Positions 21,840 through 34,030 of a DNA stretch of 64,000 bases are shown here, piece after piece. A program made the translations under genes and the position numbers. The notes below the pieces were generated by a model. That model was not told the origin of the DNA and searched no databases. It saw only the letters and a program-made list of their open reading frames with translations. The stretch is taken from contig NC_080672.1 in NCBI RefSeq assembly GCF_030247195.1, positions 7,068,001 through 7,132,000 of the forward strand, given 5' to 3'. Every line of letters starts with the position of its first letter. The stretch's first letter is position 1. Source of the DNA: Topomyia yanbarensis (Eukaryota > Arthropoda > Insecta > Diptera > Culicidae).

Positions 21840-22470
21840 GTCCCTTATGACTGGTGGCAAGTGAAGATCATCGCCATTTCAAAACCCAGGAAAACCTGCC
21901 TACGACCACAACTCGTACCGGGCCAATTGTAATGCTTTCCCGTATCTGGAAGCTGCTCGAGAAAATGATCCTGTTCCGTGTCCACAATTTTGTCAACACA
22001 AAAGGCTTATTGTCAGATATACCATATGGTTTCCGCAAAGGCCAAGAGATGAGCGATAGCCTTGCGTTGCCTCTACAGACATTCAAATGGTTTATGCTAG
22101 AACAGAGTCATCAGTTTTCCTGGACATTAGAGAGCTTTTGAGTCAGTTTCTACCAACGTTCTGTCAGAGAAGCTGCACCAGCATGGTCTTTCACCGATCT
22201 TAAATAACTTTTTGCCAATCTTGTTGACAGAAAAGCACATGCATTTTTCTCACGGCGATTTTACAACATCGCGATATAGCTATATGGGTCTTCTCCAGGG
22301 CTCATGTCTACTTAACATCTTTTACGTGAATGACATAAACGATTGTCTTGTCAATTCAAGACTGTTACAAGACACTTTCGACAATTTGTCTGCTTGGGTT
22401 CTTTAGCTGGGTATCGAGTTCTTCGCAAAGAAAACTGAGCTGGTCGTTTTTTTAGGAAGCGTGAGCCGGC
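21840..22470 (+). pseudogene. LOA/I-type reverse transcriptase remnant
   Basis: Shifted frames give V-K-I-I-A-I-S-K-P, then L-L-E-K-M-I-L-F-R-V-H-N-F (motif 2), G-L-L-S-D-I-P-Y-G-F-R-K-G, then S-E-K-L-H-Q-H-G-L-S-P-I-L-N-N-F and Y-M-G-L-L-Q-G-S-C-L, with Y-V-N-D-I-N-D-C-L-V. The F-A-D-D motif is missing because the segment between C-L-V-N-S and D-T-F-D-N-L-S-A-W is deleted. There are at least three frame changes. Not functional. Confidence 0.7.
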
Positions 22471-22750
22471 GCAACTCCAGCTCCTATCAATGGGTGTAAC
22501 GATCAATCAGGTCTTCTTATTTGAATATCTCGGGAATATCTCCGGACAATAACTGGAACATGGTGGGGTACCCATCTAGGAAATCAGATCGGGTTATACC
22601 AAACAACCTTGGGCTCTTCAACTGGGTATCGAGTTCTCCACGCGGACAACTGAGCTACCAACAAAGGATCAATTTTTTTCTGAACAATAACTAGGACATG
22701 CTGGGCGGTCCAGCCAGGAGACGTGATCAGGTTATACCAAACAACGATAT
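22405..22750 (+). repeat. Diverged tandem duplication inside the LOA-type relic
   Basis: CTGGGTATCGAGTTCT at 22,407 recurs at 22,622, and GTTATACCAAACAAC at 22,593 recurs at 22,731. The offsets (215 and 138) differ, so the second copy has lost about 77 bases. Both copies encode the same stretch of the element (the G-I-E-F region and the W-W-G-T-H...Y-Q-T-T region), so the duplication happened after insertion. Confidence 0.6.
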
Positions 22751-22869
22751 TGTCGGTGATGGAGTACGGGTGTTTCTGTTTTCGCTCCGCTGCTAATATA
22801 CACTTGAACAAGCTGGAAAGAATCCAGTATCGTTGTTTGTACATCATCCAATCTCGATGGGTCCACTGA

Positions 22870-23470
22870 CTTCGGTATCTTCAATGATAAGATCCATCCT
22901 CCTTCAAGTTCAACGATTCCGCTTTAGTTTATGTCGTCGCAGAATTAGCTGCTATTCAGTATACCCTTGAAATCATCGACACTTTGTCCACAGCCTCAGC
23001 TCTACCGAGCCTCTCCGTGCGATGAAGCCCAAAAAGTAATTCCCGTATATTCTGGGAGACATAAGGGAGTCCCTTTCGTACGTTATCCGAAAAATCTTAC
23101 CAGATTACCTTTGTTTGGGTTCTTTCTCATTGCAATGAATGTAATGGTAATGAAAAGGCCGATTCTTTAGCAAGGCATTAGAAGGTGATATTTAGGACTA
23201 AGGACTAATTTCGGACTAGTATTGACGAAGCTTTGGTTCAGGGGAGTGGATGTGGGTCGGGATTTCATTTGCGTAATGTCCCGGCTTGTGTCCAACCACT
23301 ACATGTTGGATGCATATTTACGACGTATTGGGCTAGCAGAGAGTAGTATAGGCGCCGAGATGAGAGTTATCACGATATCGAGCACGTTGTCCGGGTATGC
23401 GTCCGGTATTGTGACGCCCGGTCACAGTTAAAGGATTCCCTTCGGGCTCGAGGTGGACCATCTAACGTCC
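22870..23470 (+). pseudogene. LOA/I-type RNase H and C-terminal remnant
   Basis: Broken frames give E-L-A-A-I-Q-Y-T, then I-P-V-Y-S-G-R-H-K-G and, at 23,222-23,330, L-W-F-R-G-V-D-V-G-R-D-F-I-C-V-M-S-R-L followed by L-R-R-I-G-L-A-E-S-S. These are the end of RNase H and the region leading to the C-terminal Cys/His motif. The Cys motif itself is frame-shifted. The end of the element is placed near 23,500, where similarity fades. Confidence 0.65.
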
Positions 23471-23500
23471 CAGTTTGGGATATCCTGACTAGCTGCGTTC

Positions 23501-26500
23501 TTTCCTTTACACTCTACATTTTTATTAAAACGACAAATATCCTTATCTAGTACCCCTCTTCTATTAATCGTTCTCAGAAATACTCTGCCCAGCCCTTGCG
23601 GAACCAACCTGCTGTGCTATCATGTGACCGCGTTTTTTCTCACCACTTTGTCGCACAGTGGCACCTCTCCATAGGAAGTTGTGAGAAAATTATAAAAATT
23701 GGTTTCTGTGGCTATAAGTTGGGTTTTTAACTAATGTTGGGTCGCTGAATCCATTTCTGCTATCAGTTTTGAAATTCCATTATTCTTTTTTTCGACTATT
23801 TATGTAAACCCATTTGAGGGCGTTTGTCGTTAAAGGGTTAATATACATGTTAATAATAGTAGCCAATCACATCAGATGGTAGAAATGGATGACAAAACAA
23901 ATAAAAATCACTATTTTTTCAGTAATATGATGTTGTTTAGACAACCAATTCGTAAGAAGATTTATGAACTACAGGGCATCTCCATATGGTTATTTTCAAA
24001 AACATATATAAAATCTTCCGCGCAAAAATGCGCCAGATGAGGCATGTATATCTTGAAACTACACTAAATTTTGAGTCAGATTCATGATAAGTGATCCATG
24101 GGAGACCATCTCAAAAATTGTTAGAGGCCTAAAGATACACTACTAAGATGACATTCAATTTCTTTACTGATTTTTCTTGATTCAGTATTTAAATTAAATA
24201 ATTTCTGCACATAAAGCTCACATCTATACTTCAGCACATTCATTTTTCTTTCCAAACAACTCAAAACTACTCCAATTGGCCGTGTAGTTTTTGAGATATC
24301 GCCATTTGAAGTTCAATGGTATGAACAATGCTTATGAATTACATTCAACAGTAATCCTCGACATCACTTGTTTCAATTAATTTTTTGATTATCGTACAAT
24401 TTTTAGATAATTTTATTCAAACTGAGAGAAAACTAAAACCAATATTTACAAATGAATTCAGTACATTGATTTTTGGGCTTTTGTCACTCGTCGTACCACT
24501 GTGCGCCGGCACTATCTGAATTTAAAACGAGCGCGATCTGATGGTCTCACCACCCTTGCGGGTCCGAAGACCCGTCGACTCAGCTCATGATGTCAAGTCA
24601 ACCGAGGCTTTCATTAATACCGCTGATCTTCCGTATACTCTAATGTTGCAAGTTTGCACTAAATTTATCCAATACATATCAAATGATATTCTTAACCGTT
24701 GGTGGAGTTTTTCGGCTAATCAGTCGTTAGTAGACAGCCAAAACAAGAATAGTGTTTTATTTCCACCGTTTCAATGGATTATTCCATCTTTTTCAAGGAT
24801 TAAAAATTAACCCTTGGAATCATCATTTGAATATAATAGCAACAGAAAGCTCTTCTCAAGTATTAAAATTTTACCAATTTTTTGAAGGGATTGTCATGTA
24901 ATCGGTTTGCTAGCTATATTAAAATAAGGGCGAACCTTCGAAAGTCGCGTCGTGCAATGAGTGCACATTCTGAAATTCGGAAGAAATTTCCTTAGAGTTT
25001 TAGGTTTTATATTTAGATAATTACGCGACTGTCGGAGAGCTATGTACCCTTTACTTGCTTGATCTGTAGTCGACTTTCATTCCATTTTGTTATTATGTAT
25101 TCGTCCTAATAAGGACGGTTAGCTGATAACTAACACCTTGGCACATTCATTGATTTTTTATATCAATTTGAAGAATATTTGCTTATATTATGATGATAAA
25201 GGTACAGAATTAACAAGCGGAAAGTTAACACAAGTTAATAAAATTCAATTCTTTTTCCATTGTGTATCCATCCTAATAAGGGCGGATTGCTAATAACTGT
25301 GTTCTGTGATACGGGACGAGAATCCTATGAAACGATTCGAGCCTTGCCTACACGAATAATATGCACGGTATCAACTAATCTAACTCGTTCTACCAGCAGA
25401 GTAAGCAGGGCATTGAAGGAATTTGATCAGAAACATTCCTTTTATATCAAGCGATGAAATGTGTAAAACGCTTACGAGTGTCGAGATGGGCTCTGTGTTA
25501 GGGGAAGTCTTGCGCAAATTTGTGAAAATTTTATATGTTTTCCCTATTTTTTGCAGTTTTACGGATTTTTCGATAGTGTGCTAATAAAATACACAGATAA
25601 ATTTGATAACATTTTTTTACTGGAAATTTTCTTACACGATAAAGGTCCGAATCATGAAAATCCACCAAGAATTGAATGGCTGGCGTCCAAAAGGGGCTAA
25701 CTCACATTTTGCATTTTTTACAAGAAAAGGAAAAATCTTCCGCGTTTACAAATTAACATTGTTTTTATTTCAAAAATACATTATTTTATTACTAGTTAGT
25801 TGACCCATGTTGTCTAGAAAAAATAAGATCATTACATGCACTAGGTTTTGAAATATGGCGCATCTTTGAAAACATAATCTGTAAGTAAATATTTTAACTA
25901 AAACCTTCTCTATCTCGAAACATACATAACCTACAAAGTTTGCATCTTCAGAAAATATGTTTAAAATGATAGAACCCAAAACTTTCTTCAAGACACCACA
26001 TTTTTATCTAGCTTCATTAAAAAGTTGATAACAGCGCCGCCCTAGCGACTGAATTCCGAGCTAGTGTAATTTAACCAAATAAAGCGCTAAGTACCATTCA
26101 GTAACTTCCGAAGACATCATAACTCTATAACGAAAGATAATAATAGATAGCACGTTTTTTATCTTTCCGACCACAATGTACCGTTTTTCTCCTAAACCCC
26201 TGTTGCTCGATGAACTTTCAATGTAGAGACATGACACCTTCACTGGAATTTTCAAAAAAGTATGCTCAATAATATATATTTGTGCAAGAAATAAATATTA
26301 GTTAGGAAAAAGCCATATATAGCAAGTGTATGGGCGACCCTTACCTTCAGGAACGACAGTGTGGTCCGAAACGTCAACGTACAATGCAATCCAACTAAAA
26401 CAGAATTATATCGAGTTCACCGATATGTGAGCTACAACACAAAATATACTGATTGCGAATTGATTGACTACTTTTTCTTAAAACCTCGGCAAACGAACCA

Positions 26501-26901
26501 GGAAACTTAAATTTCCATAAGACTCAATTTGGGGTTAGCCCCATTTGGAGTACTTGGGTTACCACCACCAAATCTGCTTTAACTGTAAACCATTCTTAAT
26601 GCTAAAACAAGTTGTTCATAATAAAATAAGTTACGTGGTTTTATGTTTTGCGGTATGTAGGGTCGCTGTGGGTATCCGATATTCCATATATTTCATACCA
26701 TAGAAACTTAAAGTCTCCTGTGAGTAAACTAGAGTAATTGGAAGAAGTTCATATTTAGTCAATTGTATAAGGAACCAATTATCATTTGAATTAGTAGTGT
26801 TCCGTAAAAAGTCCAAAAAAGTTGTCGGTCTAGTACCAATAAACAGATTCTCGAAAAAGTGGAACCGAAACTGTTATGGAAGACTGCCAATGAATGGGTA
26901 G
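23501..26901. other. AT-rich non-coding DNA
   Basis: About 3.4 kb with no convincing coding signal. Small internal similarity: 25,080-25,120 and 25,256-25,300 share CATTNTGTTATTATGTATTC/TGTATCCATCCTAATAAG-type sequence with GGCGG/GGACGG-TTGCTAATAACT, an old local duplication about 180 bases apart. The part 26,640-26,850 resembles 7,060-7,250 loosely. Otherwise nothing recognised. Confidence 0.5.
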
Positions 26902-27733
26902 TTTAAAAACCTGTTTTAATCCACCTAGAGGTGCAATTGTGCCTTTCTCATTTCTCCAAACTATGATTTAATAGCTGGTTCGTACAATATAACATTATGG
27001 AAATGTCTTTCATTCTTATTACACTTGGTAAGTATATATAAGAGCACCTTTTTGCATTCATCGCGGTATCGGTTTGAATCGGAGTTTTCTATGTGATCGC
27101 ACTCCAAAACCCGTAACTCCGGAGCCGGAAGTCGGATGGAGATGGAATTTAATATCAGTTTCCAGGGACGCAACACCTTTCATTTGAGACTAAGTTGATC
27201 AAATCGGTCTAGCCATTTTCGAGAAACCAATATAACCGTTATTCTGAATTTGGATGCTTCCGGATCCGTCGATGGTGGCCAGTGTGGCCAAAGAGACTTT
27301 GAATGACTGTTGGTGACCTAGATCTACAAATTCAACAGTTGTGTTTACATTTTGGAAAAAAAATCACCTTTTTACATTCATCGCAGAATTCGTTAGAATC
27401 GGGATTTGCTGCGTGATCGTACGTATCACCCTGTAATTCAGAAACCAGCACTCGGATCCACACAAAATTCAACAGCAGCTGATGGACCTTTCATTTAAAA
27501 TCAAGTTTGTCAAAATCGGTTCAGAAAATTCCGAGAAACCGATGTGGACAAATCAACAAATTTTGTTTTGTAACCATACTCTTCAACTCGTAATCCGGAA
27601 CAAGATGTCGGTTGAAAATGGAATTCAATAGCAACCTATGGGAATATTATACCTTTCATTTGAATCTTAGTTTGTAAAAATCGGTTCAGCCATCTCCGAG
27701 AAACCGATGTGGACATTTTGTTAACCAATCCGC

Positions 27734-27771
27734 ACATACACATATACATACATACATACATAAATACATAC
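27734..27771. repeat. ACAT microsatellite, left part of an insertion target
   Basis: CACATACACATATACATACA-type repeats. The right part resumes at 29,521 (ACATACATACATACACACAG) after the inserted R1-clade element. Confidence 0.85.
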
Positions 27772-28203
27772 AACGCGGAGAAAGGAAGGTGAACCCACCG
27801 ACTCATCCCAAATGTATTGGCCTGGGTACATAGGAAGCATGGAGAGGTGAACTTCCATTTGACGCAGTTTTTGTCCGGACATGGATGCTTCCGAAAGTAC
27901 TTGCATCGGTTTGGACATGCTTCGTCACCCCTTTGCCCGGAGTGTGCGACTGTGCAGGAGACACCGGAACACGTGGTCTTCGAATGCCCTAGATTCGAAA
28001 AAGTTCGTAGGGGTATACCTCGTATGACAGTGGACAATATCGTCGAAGAGATGTGCCGTGACGAACATACCTGGGACGCTGTCAACAGAGTGGTCTCGAG
28101 CATACTCTCCGAGCTGCAGAGGAAATGGCGAAGAGACCAGAAAGAATCCGCAAATCGGGTCTCGAGAGAAATTCCGCCGCCGGGGAACTCTCCAACTGTG
28201 TAG
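27772..28203 (+). pseudogene. R1-clade ORF2 C-terminus with zinc finger
   Basis: Frame N-A-E-K-G-R-*-T-H-R-L-I-P-N-V, where a TGA (about 27,792) replaces what is normally Trp in G-R-W-T-H-R-L-I-P. It continues through F-L-S-G-H-G-C-F-R-K-Y-L-H-R-F-G-H to the finger C-P-E-C...E-H-V-V-F-E-C-P-R-F, then a basic tail ending at 28,203. The finger matches that of the R1-clade element at the left window edge, so the two belong to related lineages. It is only the last ~140 codons and is non-functional. Confidence 0.8.
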
Positions 28204-29030
28204 ACTAGGTCCACCGCCGGGGACCAGTTGAGTAGTACGTGAAGTAGCACCGAGTTGGGTCGTCGGGGTGCCTGGGAACCGGACGTCAAGCTTCACCGGA
28301 ATCGCTGAACCGACCTCGACATCCTACCGGGTAGCTCGTGAGTAGGCTAGATCCACCGCCGGGGATTAGACCGAGTAGACCGCGTCGCAGAGCTAACAGT
28401 GGGTCGTTGGGGCGCTGGTGAACCGGAAGCTACGCCCCAACCGGAATCGCCGGATAGACCTCAGCACCTACTGTATGGCCCGTTGAGTAGGCTAGATCCA
28501 CCGCCGGGGACTAGATCGAGTAGATCGGGACGACGCGGAGAGCTAAATGGCTCACAAAAACGAACATCGGAATCAGGAGAAATCTACCGCTCGGTTGCAG
28601 GAGAATAGGCCAGATCCATTGTTGGGGACTAGACTGAGTAGTTCGCGAAAAAGTGAGGGCGGGAGCTGAATGGCTCATCGGGAAAGTAGAGCGAAACGGA
28701 ACGAGAGGAAGCCAAAGGGCTCAAGAAATTGTGGTGCTAAAACAAAAGAAGAATCGGTATCGGGAGAGCCTCCTTCGTCGGGGAACTCTCCGTCGGCGTA
28801 AGCTAGATCCACCGCCGGGGACTAGACTGAGTAGACCGCGACGAAATACCACCAGTCGCAGGTCGTCGGGGCATCAGCGAACCGGACGCCCTGCTCCACC
28901 GGAATCGCCGAACTGACCTCGACATCTGGTTGGTTGGCTCGGTTTCGGGAGAACTTCTCTCGCCGGGGAATTCTCCGTCGGAGTAGGCTAGGTCCATCGT
29001 CGGGGACTAGACCGAGTAGTTCGCGAACAA
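28203..29030 (+). repeat. Six-copy GC-rich repeat in the Waldo-like 3' UTR
   Basis: The motif CTAGATCCACCGCCGGGGAC, followed by TAGACCGAGTAG, occurs near 28,206, 28,349, 28,490, 28,610, 28,803 and 28,988, with spacings of about 120-190 bases. A second motif (ACCGGAATCGCCGAACTGAC and variants) lies between several of them. It may fold for recognition by the element's own protein; this role is inference. Confidence 0.75.
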
Positions 29031-29659
29031 GTCTGGTGCTCAATGAGTAAACGGCGCTGAATGGTGTGAGAAGGGAGTTGCGGTGCTAACTGGCACAAGG
29101 GAGCCGAAGGGCTCGGTGAATTAGACAGTCTGAAGTTTGCCGCCCAGACTGTTCTCGTAGGGGAGGAGTACTAAGTCTCGACTCACAGCCAGCTTTCCGA
29201 CTGCCATGCAGAACTTGCCAGTCTGTGTGGATGGTAGAGAATTGGTGGTGTGTAGAGGAGTGGGGCTGTAACCCTGCGGAAGAAACGAACTAGTAAGTAG
29301 TTGAATTAGAGTGTGTGCTATGCACATAAAAACCCCTCCCCGAAGTAATGCCGTAAGGTAGTGCCGGGGAGGAATCAGGTTCTGGGCAAGAGCAGTGGTT
29401 TTTAGCGGGTCGGGTGATGGCAGCCCAAACCCGTTTCCTGAGACATTGGGGTTTTTGAACATTTTTCCTCACTCAGGGTTTTCCTGAAAATTTTTTACTG
29501 CTCTCTTTAAAAAAAAAGAAACATACATACATACACACAGATATTTTGCGATCTCGACGAACTGAGTCGAATGTTATATGAGACTCGGCCCTCCGGGCCT
29601 CGGTTAGAAAATCGGTTTTTGGAGCAATTGCATAACCTTTCTATATGAGAAAGGCAAAA

Positions 29660-30825
29660 GAATAATATTTAATTAGCTTAATCAGCATGAGTTAAATGTT
29701 ATCTTCATGTGATTATATTTTGAAATGTTGGTGGAATGGGTTTGAAAGTGGAAGGAATGGGGGGTTATTAGAGTGGGAGTGGAGGATGCGTCAGAAATCC
29801 TTCATCTTATTTCGGTATACGAGGTGGATGAAGGAAATGTGGGCGTGAGGGTGGTCCAAGGGGAGGGGAGTGATGGAGGAGGGAGGTGTAAGGGCAAGGC
29901 GGGGGGAGCGGCGGCGACGCAATACTCAAATGCATATTTTGCCTTCCATTTGAGACTTGGTTTGAGAAAATCGCTTCAGTGATCACCGAAGAACCGATGT
30001 GACTTTATTTGTGGAATATGCCTGGAATTCCGGACTTCCGGAATCGTCGATAGTGGACAATATATTCAAAGAATGTTTGATTGGCAACCAGCGATCTAGA
30101 TCTGCGATTAGAAGTAATTTGGTGAACGTTTCAATAGTTTTTAGCCTCTGAGGTATTACGATCGGTACAATGGGATATATATGGTATATGGGAAATTCCA
30201 GTGTATCCTTACTAACACACCTGTAACTCCGGAAGTACGAGTCAGAACCGAATGAAATTCAGCAGCAGTCAATGGTATTACTGTATCTTTCATTTGAAAT
30301 CAAGTTTGTAAAAATCGGTAGAGAATTCGTTGGGGAATGAGTGTGATATTAGCTTAGGAACTTCCCCGAGGGCGTCATGAACCGTCATAGGTGGCCAATG
30401 TGGTTAAAGCTGCTTTGATTGATCATTAGTGATCCAGACCCGCAAACTAGAGTAATGTTACATCAATTTTGATATGTTTTACTTCATTTGAACATCATGG
30501 TGGTACCAGTTTATATGGGAATTTGCTGTGTGACCGCACTCTTCAACCCGTAACTCCGGAACCGGAAGTCGGATCAACTAAAAATACAATAGCATCTTAT
30601 GGGAGCGTTATATCTTTCAGATGAAACTAAATTTGCGAAAATCGGTTCAGCCATCTCTGAGAAAATTGTGTGAGTTTAAATGACACACACACATACACAC
30701 ACAGACATTTGCCGATCTCGACGAACTGAATCGAATGGTGTATGACACTCGGCCCTCCGGGCCTCGGTTAAAAAGTCGATTTTTATAGTGATTACATAGC
30801 CTTTCTTTATATGAGAAAGGCAAAA
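29660..30825. repeat. Subunit-rich repeat family, copy B (abuts copy A)
   Basis: Begins directly after the end of copy A with the internal TTAGCTTAATCAGCATGAGT block and a G-rich stretch (29,730-29,900), so it lacks the 5' end. It has three diverged subunits (CCATTTGAGAC at about 29,945; CTTTCATTTGAAATCAAG at 30,290; CTTTCAGATGAAAC at 30,613), an AC-rich microsatellite (30,682-30,705), CGGCCCTCCGGGCC and the terminal ATATGAGAAAGGCAAAA. No coding. Confidence 0.75.
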
Positions 30826-33800
30826 CAGTTTTTACCGAGACCCGTAGATAATGGCGTCAGTATCTTTCACTACATATTTTGAAAGACGTTTGATGTGATT
30901 GAATTTCATTATAAAACTATGATCCGGGCTCGAAGCAAAAACATAACCTCGACTAGGTACATGATGTCAGACAATCATGAAAGTTCAGCTGCAAAAAGCT
31001 TCAAATCATAAATATTCCGGTATATGCAAATATGATTTATGGCGACGCGGTAATTTTCACCTGCGCTTGCAACAGACGCCGATAAGTAGGCCAAACGTTT
31101 CCTCTCCATTTGTGCCACTTTTTTGTGTGCGGGGTACCACCAGCCAGCCTCGTCATTTTCCGTACTGCACCCAACGGTGGCGGCAGCGGCGGCGACATTC
31201 CTCCGGTGAATGGAGTGTAGTAGGTACATACTACAATTTCCTGCCAGGTAATGTGCACCATTGCACACCTTGGCTGCACCTCAAAAACAATCCATCCCTG
31301 CGGCTGCCCGTCCCGTTGATTGTGTACCTAATAGTACTTAGTAGTAGTAGGCTACGAGTTTTGCCTGCGCTTCTAGTCTAGCGAAATTTCACCAAAGAAG
31401 AGAAAACGGTTTGTGCATATACTCTTTACGTTCGAACTCAAGAGCCGCAGCCAAAACAAAATTCATCATAAGGCTGTTGCGCTGTTAAAAATAGGTAATA
31501 TATCGTGTTTTGTTATTACTGTTACCTACATTGAATGGTGTGGTGTGTGCTGCCTGTATATTTAGTTTTTAGCCTGCGCATGACTGACTTGTTGACTTTT
31601 GGCACGAGGAAACTTTCGACCAATTTATTTTCGGAAGGCTCAGAATGACCCCTCGCCGGGCATACAAACTATACGCACCAGCCTGTATTTATCTTCGAAA
31701 CCATGTCCAATAACCGGTACGTCAATAGGATTGAATGTTTGCGAATACATAGTTGTTACCGTTGCCAGGCAACGATTTTTTTCCTCCCTGTGCACAGACA
31801 ATTATGAAACAGAGGCAGCTTGGTGCCACAGAAAGCCGGTTGATCGGGTGCAGACTTTGTGACGACCTGCCCCTACCAGTCCGGTTAGTTGGCGTTGTTG
31901 ACTACACTTCGAGATAATTCAGTGTGTGTGTTTGTTTGTAGATCGTTTTTGAAATATTTTCTGTTCGAATCTATCTTTACTTAGTTGTTTCCTACATTTC
32001 ATGAAAAATAAACATAATTATTTTATTCTGCTTCTGCAATTCGAATACTTGGAGGCGGATGCAAGTACATTTTGAACTCTATGACCTGTAACCGGTCCAA
32101 CTTTATTAACACACGGAAATGCTCTCATTTGTCGTCTGCGCCGTTCACTGTTTCGCGTGTGATTGTTTGTGAAGGTCACTCTATAGTGGATAGATGATCG
32201 GTTTTGTCACAGGTCGATGCATTCACTCATTCATTCATTTGTCCATTCACTGTGGCAAGGCAATAGCCCTCGTTTGTCTAGACTGACAGACTCATTCGGT
32301 TATGGGCAACAAATCCATCCTCCACCACTGTGCCATCCCACGCCTGCTGGGATTACTCTCTCTCTCTATCCATAAACGTGCAGAGATTGCGCTGTGAAAA
32401 GATTCGTGGGATAGTAGGCGACGAACGCGCAAAAATTAACTCCACGGATGTGATGATGTGGTTCACCCTTTCCCAAGCCTTTGTTATGACAAGATGTTCA
32501 CACAAAACGTATACATACAATAGCAGGCGCATAGTGCTCCTCTACCGTACCAGTTGAGGAGTTTAATTTATTCTATTATGCTTTATTAATTGAATCATTT
32601 TGCTAACATTCTTTTACTTCTTTCCCTCGGTTTGGAAATGCCGTTGCGCTATTTCAGCCTGCCGCCCTTGACGCCTTTGCTCGGTTTATCATTTATCTAT
32701 CTCTACTTTGTTGGGGTTCGGCTAGGCTCACAGAGGTCTTGGTTATGATGTGTCGTCATCATGATCATCACCAGTCATCATCAACCTAGACATCACGATT
32801 TGAGGTCAGCTCCGTTCACCCATTGTGTTCAGGCTCAGTCGCATTCTATGAGAGAATCTATAAGCACCAATCGGTGCATAGTTTACTGAAATTTTGCATA
32901 TGAAGGAGCCGATGGTAAAAAGCCAACAATCGATTGTTTGACCTTCTAATAATTGCTCTATGATGTACCTACCATAATTTTAAACGCTTGGGCACGAATT
33001 GGAACTTTGGATTAATGATTAATGAAAATGTCAAGCTCGAAGGTCCAAACGGGCTTAAGACTCCATAGCTTTTCTTGAAAGCAAGAGAGAAAAAAAGCAT
33101 GTACAACAAGCCAATTAGTGAAACCTGTCCCATCGCACAAAAAGTCTCAAATCAAAACCACTTGGTTATAAATAATTGATACTATCGCTTGATACGCGAA
33201 TTGGTCAGGTATTCCGTCACTCCTTTCTGCTGTAGCCGGCTATCGAGGTGAATAAATAAAAGAAAATGCCATCACCTCTTTCTCTCTCTCTCTCTCATTC
33301 ATCCCCACCCGGGGCACTTCACCCTTGCTTCGCTGTGGGACCGATTAACCAATCGAGTCGCGATCAGGTTTGAAATGCTTGAAATTTCTATGCAAATCGA
33401 ATCTAGGTGACGCTCGCTCGCGCGCTCACCTCTGGCAGTTCCATTCCATTAGAGTCGCAGGAGGCGCTGGACACGAACACGACAGGAAAGGTAACATTTC
33501 TCACGCTTCGACGAAAAGATCCACACTTCACTCTTGCCTGCTTAGATCATAGTTGGCTGTGTGTGATGGCGTGTAACCTGACCGAATGCGCACGGTGGTA
33601 CTTCTTCGAATCGAACCAGCCACAGCCATAGCCTGCCACCACAACGGCAGTCACAGTGCTTGCTATGGGGCAATACTTTTGTGGGTGATTTTGTGCCATT
33701 CCATCTATCCACCGATCGATCCAGCCATCCATCCATCCATCGAAAGAAGGTAAATCGAGGTGACTTTGGACGAATTGCATACCGCGCAAGTTGGAAGAAC

Positions 33801-34030
33801 TGCAACTAAGGCTGCGGAGCAGGAGGAGGAGTTACCGCTTCAAACTAAATACCATGAATGAATATTCATTTCGCCACAGTTTTCTTCGTCGTCACTTGGT
33901 CGTCTTTATTCCGGTCGATTTGTTCTCGCAGTGTAGTCCATTAGTAGCTCTGTTGTGTTCGCGGGGGCCTGCCACGACCCGACTGGAAGGGTGTAACAAA
34001 ATTGTAAGAAGTGAAGCAATTTATGTATTT
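30826..34030. other. Non-coding DNA of mixed composition
   Basis: No frame here looks like a protein. Parts (31,030-31,350, 32,100-32,560, 33,360-33,850) are less AT-rich than the rest of the window and contain no recognised repeats, so they may be unique host sequence such as intron or regulatory DNA. Small simple repeats: a TCTC run near 33,280-33,298 and CATC runs near 33,725. A GGCTATC motif near 33,228 resembles the end block of the dispersed repeat at 6,708. Confidence 0.4.

Larger units (their letters stand above)
19741..23500 (+). mobile_element. Heavily decayed LOA/I-type non-LTR retrotransposon
   Basis: Pieces of gag, endonuclease, reverse transcriptase, RNase H and the C-terminal Cys region occur in the correct order on the plus strand, separated by stops and frameshifts. 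RNase H downstream of the reverse transcriptase places it in the I/LOA group. A segment (20,731-21,130) without similarity to the element sits inside the endonuclease region, and a partial duplication lies at 22,405-22,750. The element is ancient and dead. Ends are approximate. Confidence 0.8.
27772..29518 (+). mobile_element. R1-clade, Waldo-like retrotransposon, 5'-truncated, inserted in ACAT repeat
   Basis: The insert holds only the end of ORF2 and a long 3' UTR ending in a short A-run (TTTAAAAAAAAAGAA). It sits precisely inside an ACAT microsatellite. From published work on Anopheles, R1-clade Waldo elements target ACAY repeats and Mino targets AC repeats; the orientation and target here fit Waldo. 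The 3' UTR (28,204-29,510) contains six repeats of a GC-rich motif. 5' truncation at reverse transcription explains the missing front part. Confidence 0.8.
26902..29659. repeat. Subunit-rich repeat family, copy A (split by an R1-clade insertion)
   Basis: Starts TTTAAAAACCTGTTTTAATC with CACCTAGAGGTGCAATTGTG and ends CATAACCTTTCTATATGAGA-AAGGCAAAA; the same two ends bound the copy at 42,497. Inside are three diverged subunits of about 160-310 bp, each with GTAA-TCCGGA-CCGGAAGTCGGAT, CCTTTCATTTGA and AAATCGGTTCAGCCAT...GAGAAACCGATGTGGACA, followed by an ACAT microsatellite, then TCTCGACGAACTGAGTCGAA and CGGCCCTCCGGGCC. No protein is encoded. Bases 27,772-29,518 are a later insertion. The family's class is unknown to me. 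Confidence 0.8.
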
